DNA of 64,000 nt from NCBI RefSeq assembly GCF_030272615.1, contig NW_026728903.1, positions 62,001-126,000 of the forward strand. The letters are read 5' to 3'. The DNA is from Cryptomeria japonica (taxonomy: Eukaryota; Streptophyta; Pinopsida; Cupressales; Cupressaceae). Position 1 is the first letter of the stretch. Each line of letters starts with the position of its first letter. Positions 57,207 through 64,000 of this stretch are shown one piece after another. Below the pieces are notes generated by a model. It made no database searches, was not told the DNA's origin, and saw only the letters and a program-made list of their open reading frames with translations. Made by a program: the position numbers and the translations under genes.

Positions 57207-58444
57207 TGTTGGAAATGTGCCTCTAATTCACTTGACATATACAGGTTGATCGGGGTAGCCTACACCGATGGAACAATAGAGTGTTACTTTCTTGTTTGTT
57301 GAACACCTTCTGATCGGTATGACTTACACCAGTGTCTTCCTTTCTAACGGGATAACTTCGCATTTCATGAAGACTGCATAAGAGTTGTGTCAATGACCCA
57401 ATGAAGCTATCTTAGGTGGTCTGGGTTGTCATCAGCTATCGGGTGTTCCTATTAGAAGTTATTCTGATACCCGATGAACCTAACTTAGATGCTCCAAGTT
57501 GATATCGGCAATCAGGTCGACATGATGAAGGCTATGTCGAAGTCCTGATGAGTCTGCTCTATTTTGTCTCAGAGTGCTTCGCTTATTGGGTATCATCGGA
57601 CGATTGACAGTACTAGTTTAATTCTATTCCAATGACCCAATGGAGTCACCTTCGGTGATCGGGTATCATCGGGTAATCTACTCTACTGATTGAATGCTAT
57701 GCCAATGACCCGATGGAGTCACCTTCGGTGATCAGGTATCATTGGGCGATCGGCTCTACCGGTTGAATGCTATGCTAATGACCCGATGGAGTCATCTTCG
57801 ATGATCGAGTATCATCGGGCAATTGGATCTACCTGTTGAAAGCTATATCGATGGCTGATAGAGTGGAGACTGACTATGGATGTGAGATTGAACCAAGATC
57901 CAAATAGGTGAACACTCGGACACTAAGGATGAGACTGTTATTGTATATGAATAGGAACCGACCCAAGTCCCTGATGCATGTGGGATAATTGGTTTTCCAT
58001 GATTGTAGACCGACAAAGATAGTTTGACTTCCCAACCATCTCGTACAGGTGTAACGGTCGACCAGTTTGGTATTAGAAGCCAAATGTGAACCGAATGTAA
58101 GGTTATGAGTTACAATAGGTATTGAGTGATCTGTAATTATTATGTAATCCAAGTGGTGTATGTTACATCTGGAAAGAATGATTGATAGATTGAAAGGAAA
58201 TCTGTAGACTAAGCTTTATTGTATTTGACATACTGATAATAAAGTTATTTTCTGTTGGTGGTGGGTTTTTCTCCCGAAAGGGTTTTCCCACGTTAACTTT
58301 GTGTGTTCTATCTTTGTGTTGTTTAATTGTGTATGCTCATGCTTGTGCCATATTCAGTAAAAGTTATAAATTTGTAAACACTAGTCTATTTTCCCCTGCA
58401 AATTGATATTAGGGAAGTGTTTTTCTACACTTTCTTTCCTTACA
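57207..58444 (+). repeat. Right LTR of Copia, with 73-bp repeats
   Basis: 1238 bp, TGTTGGAAATGTGCC to CCTTACA. Four 73-bp units start at 57588, 57661, 57734 and 57807. It is about 40 bp longer than the left LTR, partly from an extra segment near 57450-57480. Confidence 0.9.
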
Positions 58445-58449
58445 GGTTT

Positions 58450-58976
58450 TGAGTACAGATGGTCAAACCCTACTGACCCTATTTTGCTTCTTCTAGCCAG
58501 TATTGGGGTTTAAGCTCTCAAAAGATTCACCAGTCAATAAGGAATGAAAGAATGACACTTCTAAGGGTCTAAACCTACCGAAGGGTCTTTCACATGCCTA
58601 TTTCGACCATCCACCAATCTGTTGTTCAAGTTTCCTATCTCCTTTTCCTACTGTAGAGGCTTGCCATAGGACCGATGTCAAGCCTAGCGCATCATCTTAG
58701 GAATGGAATATGATACCTCTTATCTTCACAACCACCAGGAATAGTTAATATACATTCCCAATCAACATAATCCTAATTTTTAGATTGATCACATGCAGAG
58801 ATGTTGATTTGTGCCCCTATTAGCTTTCAAACCCTTGGTTTGAGGGTTTTACCAATCCAGTGGGATTGAAAATTCTCCTTCTTTCAAGATTGAATGTTTC
58901 AAGGCCTTAAATAAACTTGAGATGATTGGTAAACCTCTTCTAAAACTTATCAAATACTCAATTCATGCCCACCAAT
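58450..58976 (-). repeat. Possible Gypsy LTR part 2 / spacer
   Basis: This sequence would join 51836 if the Copia element were removed. It may be the remainder of the minus-strand Gypsy 5' LTR. No ORF. Confidence 0.3.
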
Positions 58977-59541
58977 TGTTAGGAATTATGCAAGAACTGG
59001 AATTCAAGGAAAATGCAGAAAAAACTCAATAACCATTTTGTTTGAAGACAAAGATTTTATTCTAAATTACTTCTCCAACTTTTCTAACTGAAATGCATCA
59101 TTACTCTAGGCTTATATCATTCCAAGGAACTCCTCCAACTTCCTCAACACATACAAGCAACCAACCAACTGTTGGAGTAACCATATTTGAAAATGTTGCA
59201 AGAAAAGTTGCTTGACAACATTTGCAAATTTTGCAACTTTTGACAACTTTGTACAAATTGATCTTTCCTTCAAACCAAAGGTCAAGAATGAACATACTAC
59301 ATATAGTAGACCCCTAAACATCAAAAATACTTATTAAAGGCCCATTCAAGGCCTTTGACCAAATTGACACACTTTGGAGCCTTAGGACTTATTACATTGC
59401 ATAGGTCTAATCAATAGGCCTTTAGAAACTCACACATACATTCTGTTCCTAACACAATCATGAATCAAAATGATGTGGACACATGTCCCATGTCCTATTG
59501 CTTCTACACCAAACATATCCTAGCAAAAGAAATATCCAACA
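58977..59541 (-). repeat. 3' LTR of truncated Copia, minus strand
   Basis: On the minus strand it starts TGTTGGATATTTC at 59541, right after a polypurine tract, and ends CATAATTCCTAACA at 58977. The termini form an imperfect inverted repeat (TGTTGGA / TCCTAACA). Length 565 bp. Confidence 0.8.
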
Positions 59542-59554
59542 ATCACCCCCTTGG
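59542..59554 (-). other. Polypurine tract of truncated Copia
   Basis: CCAAGGGGGTGAT on the minus strand, adjoining the LTR start. Other purine runs (AGGGGGAGA near 59620, 59675 and 59750) precede it. Confidence 0.7.
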
Positions 59555-59869
59555 CATTGATGGCAACATATGAATGTGAAAAACAATCAATACAAAGAAA
59601 TAAATCAACACTAGCAATCTCCCCCTAGGATCATGCACACAAAGATTCCAAGATAAGGCATTTTTTCACATGCTTCTCTCCCCCTTTGACAAAAATTCTA
59701 AACACACAAAAATCATACATCTCTCTCTAAGAAGGATAATCTCTCCCCCTTAGGATAAATTCACACACAGACTACTCGAGCTGAGTAGTGACACCTGCTC
59801 ATCAATCCAGATAAGAAGATAAGACTTTGAAGTCCACTAGATTGATGCATCTCAATGCATCTAGTTCTC

Positions 59870-60603
59870 ATCGGGAGGGGCAGAGAGCCCTAGCTTGTCT
59901 TTCAGATATACAAATGTATCTTCAAGCAAAGGTTTAGTAAAAATATCTACAATCTGATCCTTTGTAGATACATACTCCAATTTGAATTCTTCCTCACTAA
60001 ATTTCTCCCTCAAAAAATGATACTTAATTGATATATATTTTGTTTTAGAATGCAGTACTAGATTCTTAGAAATATTAATAGTACAATTTGAATTATCACA
60101 ATATGTAATAATAGGCTCCTCATAAATAACTCAAATTTCCTTCAGCATCTGCTCCATCCAAAGTACCTAAGTACAATTGCTAGTAGAAGAAATGTATTAA
60201 GCTTCTGTAGTAGATAGAGAAATATCATCTTGTTTCTTTCTCGCCCAAGAAACCAACTTCTTCCCCAAAAAGAATGCTCCCCCAAAGGTACTCTTCCAGT
60301 CATCAACATCACCTACCCAATTGGCATCAATATAAGAACATAACATGAAATCATTATTCTTCAGATATCACAAACCATAGTCAATTGTCCCCTTCAAGTA
60401 TCTGAAAAATATCGCACAAAGACAAAAAACATGCATAATATCTGGTCTAGTCTAAGTCAAGTATAATAGTCCACCAACCATAGATCTATAAAAGGTTTGA
60501 TTAAATTTCAGAGATTCATCTTTCTTAGTCAACTTGCATCCAGTCACCATAGGAGTTCCAATAGGTTTTGAGTGATCTAACCCAAACTTCTTCAACAGTT
60601 CCT
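59870..60603 (-). pseudogene. Copia RNase H, minus strand
   Basis: Minus-strand translation gives a recognisable RNase H order: the SMVGGLLYLT-like start near 60490, then W-V-G-D and K-S-T motifs near 60310, a LSTTEA relic near 60215, WMEQML near 60150, and a TKDQIVDIFTKPL-like end near 59950. Stops are frequent. It follows RT without a gap. Confidence 0.7.
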
Positions 60604-61230
60604 TCACATAATTAGATTGTAAAATGAAAATGCCTTTATTAGTCTATGTAATCTGCAACCTAAGAAGAATTTTATCTCAGCTATCATAGACATCTCAAAC
60701 TCCTTTTTCATACCATCAGCAAACCTCATACTCAAATAATCATCTCCTCCAAAATTAATGTCATCAACAAAAACTTCAACAATCAAGATGTTATCACCAT
60801 CAACCTTAAAGTATAAATTACTATCATTCATACCTTTATAGAATCCCAACTTCATCAAATACCTGTCCAATCTAGCATACGAAGCTCTAGGGCCTTTTTT
60901 AATCCCATATAGTGTTTTCTTCAATCTACATACCATGTCTCCTTCATTTGATAATAAAAACCCATCTAGTTGCTCAATGTAGACTTGCTCTTCCAAATCA
61001 CCATTGAAAAAGGCTGACTTGATATCCATCCGATATACCTTAAAATTCTTATAAGAAGCATATGCAAGAAGCAATATAATAGCTTCAATTCTAGCTATTA
61101 GAGAAAAATTCCTCTCATAATCAATTCCTTTCATTTGTGAAGATCCTTTACAAACCAATCTTGCTTCATTTCTAACCACTCCACCGACTTCATTCAATTT
61201 ATTTCCAAATACCCATTTTGTATCAATCAC
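60604..61230 (-). pseudogene. Copia reverse transcriptase, minus strand
   Basis: 208 open codons: TKWVFGNKLNEVGGVVRNEA, RLVCKGSSQMKGIDYERNFS, YRMDIKSAFFNGDLEEQVYI, CRLKKTLYGIKKGPRASYAR and VEVFVDDINFGGDD. The catalytic Asp residues (MDIKSAFFNG and FVDD) are retained. The QLDGF and FGGDD signatures fit Tork/SIRE-like Copia. It is more intact than the rest of this element. Confidence 0.88.
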
Positions 61231-61539
61231 ATTCTTCTCTTTAGGTCTTAGAACAAGTTCTCATGTATTGTTCTTCTCAATTTGATTCAACTCTTCTTCC
61301 ATAGCTCTTATCCAATTCTCATCTTTACAAGCTTCAGCAACATCTTTAGGTTCAATCTTGGAAATCAAACATATTTCTTCAGCAATAATCCTTCTTCTAG
61401 TTATCAAACTTTTTTTTATCCCCAATAATATGATTTTCGGAATGATTTAATCTCACATACCTTGGACTATTCTGGTTATTCTGATTCTCAAGTTCTTGAA
61501 CTTCTTCACCAGCAACAAAAATATTTGGATTAATTGTCT

Positions 61540-61782
61540 CTACCAGAGGTTTTTCTTCAGGTTCTCAGTCTGCCCTTGTTTTGAAATGATATCCTGATCG
61601 TCAAACTCATATCCACATGCTTTGATATGTTTTCCATGACATTCATCAATTTTCATATTCACACTTTCCACTATCTTCTTCAACCTCTTATTGTAACACT
61701 GATAGGCCTTGCTCTTAGTAGAATAACCCAAGAATATTCCTTCATCACATCTTGCATCAAAATCAGTGAATCCATGGTCCAA
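61540..61782 (-). pseudogene. Copia integrase C-terminal fragment, minus strand
   Basis: FDARCDEGIFLGYSTKSKAY and QCYNKRLKKIVESVNMKIDE are the conserved end of Copia integrase (DxKSDEGIFLGYS..SKAYR). The catalytic core and gag are absent, and the element stops near 61840, where a dispersed repeat begins. Confidence 0.85.
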
Positions 61783-61861
61783 AAATTTGTTTATTTTTTC
61801 TATGGAGTGGTTACCACTTACTTAGACATGCAATAGGTATTGAAATGCTAAAAAATAATTC

Positions 61862-62004
61862 TTGTACATTTTATACATTTAGTCTATGCATTATTGTAGT
61901 GTTTAAATCATTAAAGCTCCTAGAAAAAATAAACACTAAGAAATACAAAACCTAATACATATAAAATATAATTTGAAACAAGAGAAACTATGAGAGGGTA
62001 TGAT
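61862..62004 (+). repeat. Dispersed AT-rich repeat, copy C, left part
   Basis: Matches 22425-22570 (GAAAAAATAAACACTAAG, TACATATAAAATATAATTTG, GAGAGGGTATGA) and stops at an inserted LTR-like sequence. The right part resumes near 63342. Confidence 0.8.
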
Positions 62005-63341
62005 TGTTGAACATTACTAGATTGTTGACAAGAGGGGGGTGAATCAATATAATAAAACTTGATAATATTCAACTTCTTGCATTATCATTCACCTTATCCA
62101 TAAAGTGCATGAAGACAAATAAATGAGTCTACTAAATCAAACACACATGAACACTAGGATTTTTTACATTAAAAAACAATGATGAAAATCAAGCTCAAAA
62201 TATATATTATAATAGATTATAAAGTTTTGGGCCAATGGTCAGGGAGCTCACTGCTTCTAAAGATGACTTGTAGGCTAAGGCCAACAATGTTAGAGTGAGA
62301 TATTAGAGTGAGATATGTAATAGTTTCTTCAGGACAAGATGCGATTCTTCTAGTATAGAAATATCAAGAAGACTGAACTATAGACAAGCATCTAATAGAA
62401 TACCAAAACTTTAGTACACATAAAAGGTAGCCTTCATTTCTACTCTATTACTCATTTGAACCTCTAATATTTAACTTAATATTCTTTTGGCACAACACTC
62501 CTACTTGTTATTCTCAATATAATGATTATGTCTTTTAAATATCAAACACATCCTCAATAATATTTTGCTAGGTTAGCTTAAAGAGATGTAATGTGTATAT
62601 TTATAAACATCAGCCTCATAACAATCTCCAAAGGAAATTTGAAAGAAAAATGAAACATGTGAGAGGTCACGCCATGTTAGTGAACCTTCCAGATACTCCC
62701 AAAATAACTTTCATAGAACTGCATGTTACCACACAAACCAAAACCTCTTAGTTTTTCCTCAAATGCTAATATCAATCATAATTTTCCCAAAATTTAATCC
62801 AAAGAACAAAATATAATTATAATTGGTCAACACAACAATATATGATATTAAATGACTCAAATAAATTATCTAGATGAATCCATCAGTTGACAAGTTGAGG
62901 AATGTAACGCATTCCTCCCTAATATTTTACTGAAGTATACTAGCAAAACACAGACACAAGCAACTTCTGTTGTAAGCTCCTATCACTTGAAAACTGAGAT
63001 ATATATACATTCAACTGCCTTGAAACTACGTAGCCATTTGAAGTATACACGTCATGTACCAGACCAAAAAGGAATAGGACATACTATTCACTAGAATAGT
63101 TAGACAATATTGAAACACAACTCAAAAATGCATAGAACATTGGTAGAGCTTCAAAAACACATCAACTTATCATTATTTATTGTTGCAAACATCTATGAGT
63201 GTCTTCCATACATACACACAACTCTTGTACAAACATACACAAACTTCATAACTCGAAACCTTTCTCGGACCCAACGAATGGTTAGTGTCCCTTCCAGACC
63301 AACAAGTTTGACATCAATGCCAACCAAAACTCATATCTACA
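62005..63341 (-). mobile_element. LTR-like insertion in dispersed repeat
   Basis: Begins TGTTGAACATT and within 40 bp has AGAGGGGGGTGAATCA, the reverse complement of the TCACCCCCC...CTAACA end seen in the solo LTR at 26185-27003. Reading on the minus strand, this is therefore an LTR 3' end. GTAAAAAATCCTAGTGTTC near 62160 fits the inner Copia LTR motif. The other edge is inferred from where homology to the dispersed repeat resumes. Flanking target duplication is only approximate (ATGAT/ATGAC). Confidence 0.5.
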
Positions 63342-63841
63342 AGAATGACCTTGGCACTATGGGGCAAAAATGATAAGATGAGGAATGTAACGCATTCCTC
63401 CCTAATATTTTATTGAACTATACTACCAAAACACATACACAAGCAACTTCTACTGTAAGCTCCTATCACTTGAAAACTGAGATATGTATACATTCAACTG
63501 CCTTGAAACTACGTAGCCATTTGAGGTATACACGTCATGTACCAGACCAAAAAGGAATAGGACAGACTGTTCACTAGAATAGTTAGACAATATTGAAACA
63601 CAACTCGGAAATGCATAGAACATTGATAGAGCTTCGGAAACACATCAACTTATCATTATTTGTTGTTGCAAACATCTATGAGTGTCTTCCATATATACAC
63701 AAACTTCATAACTCAAAACCTTTCTCAAACCCAATGAATGGTTAGTGTCCCTTCCAGACCAACAAGTGTGACATCAATGCCAACCAAAGCTCATATCTGC
63801 AAGAATGACCTTGGCACTATGGGGCAAAAATGATAAGATGA
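62897..63841. repeat. Tandem duplication, 483-bp period
   Basis: 62897-63379 and 63380-63841 are near-identical (GAGGAATGTAACGCATTCCT at both starts). The second copy lacks about 21 bp (CAACTCTTGTACAAACATAC-type segment). The unit spans the junction between the LTR-like insertion and the dispersed repeat, so it arose after the insertion. Confidence 0.93.
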
Positions 63842-64000
63842 GTACCAAACAAGCCTAAAAACATGCAAAAGAATACAAACATCAAAATGATTTCAAAACA
63901 TAATGTGACTATACATTTTTTGCATTAAACTTACAATACAAAGCTCAAAATTATTGTATATTAATATGCAAATAATAAGTTTAATTGATTGTGCATTGTA
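63342..64000 (+). repeat. Dispersed AT-rich repeat, copy C, right part (runs off the window)
   Basis: Resumes with ACCTTGGCACTATGGGG and continues past the tandem duplication with AGTACCAAACAAGCCTAAAA and CAAAATTATTGTATATTAAT through TTGATTGTGCATTG. The homology to copies A and B continues to the last base, so the copy continues outside the window. Confidence 0.78.

Larger units (their letters stand above)
51837..58444 (+). mobile_element. Full-length Copia element, degraded
   Basis: LTRs at 51837-53034 and 57207-58444, primer site at 53037, gag, protease, integrase, RT and RNase H in Copia order, and a polypurine tract before the right LTR. The flanking pentamers are AGTTT (left) and GGTTT (right), a target duplication with one A/G change. 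Both LTRs differ by many substitutions and some indels, so this copy is much older than the Tat element. It inserted next to or into the presumed 5' LTR of the minus-strand Gypsy relic. Confidence 0.92.

Overview
The window looks like intergenic DNA of a large, repeat-rich seed-plant genome, most likely a gymnosperm (conifer type). This is an inference from style: nested LTR retrotransposons of several lineages with many stops, DNA-transposon relics, AT-rich spacers, plant splice signals, and one BAHD acyltransferase relic of the hydroxycinnamoyl-amine/HCT type. No rRNA, tRNA, CRISPR or organellar gene was seen. No intact cellular gene was found.

Layout. 1-16.2 kb: a minus-strand, intron-containing gene of an unnamed DDE-transposase-like family, whose last exon is split by a complete 12.63-kb Ty3/Gypsy Tat-lineage element (536-13165; two 765-bp LTRs, TCTCC target duplication). 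That element keeps gag, protease and the integrase C-terminal tail but lacks RT, RNase H and the integrase core. In antisense near its 3' end it carries a spliced, now broken plant-mobile-domain (PMD) gene. 16.2-22.9 kb: decayed spacer, a Copia LTR with its polypurine tract, a LINE RNase H fragment and a dispersed repeat. 22.9-27.3 kb: a hAT-like transposase pseudogene carrying a solo Copia LTR with perfect CATAT target duplication. 28.7-32.2 kb: a minus-strand broken gene of unknown family ending in a coiled coil. 32.6-36.2 kb: a three-unit tandem repeat and two diverged copies of another unknown minus-strand protein. 39.1-41.1 kb: the BAHD pseudogene, with its last ~145 bp multiplied in tandem. 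41.1-43 kb: minus-strand Copia gag with primer-binding site. 46.9-51.3 kb: minus-strand Ty3/Gypsy gag-pol relic. 51.8-58.4 kb: a full-length but dead Copia with 1.2-kb LTRs containing 73-bp tandem repeats. 59.0-61.8 kb: a truncated minus-strand Copia with a 565-bp 3' LTR. 61.9-64 kb: a dispersed repeat split by LTR-like DNA, the junction then duplicated in tandem.

The genes form layers of insertion and decay, not a pathway. Most in-frame stops in the best-preserved elements sit where a CAG, CAA or CGA codon is expected, which fits C-to-T decay of methylated DNA. The most unusual items are the antisense PMD gene with mirrored motif arrays at both ends of its host element, the split transposase-like gene, and the two unknown protein families.
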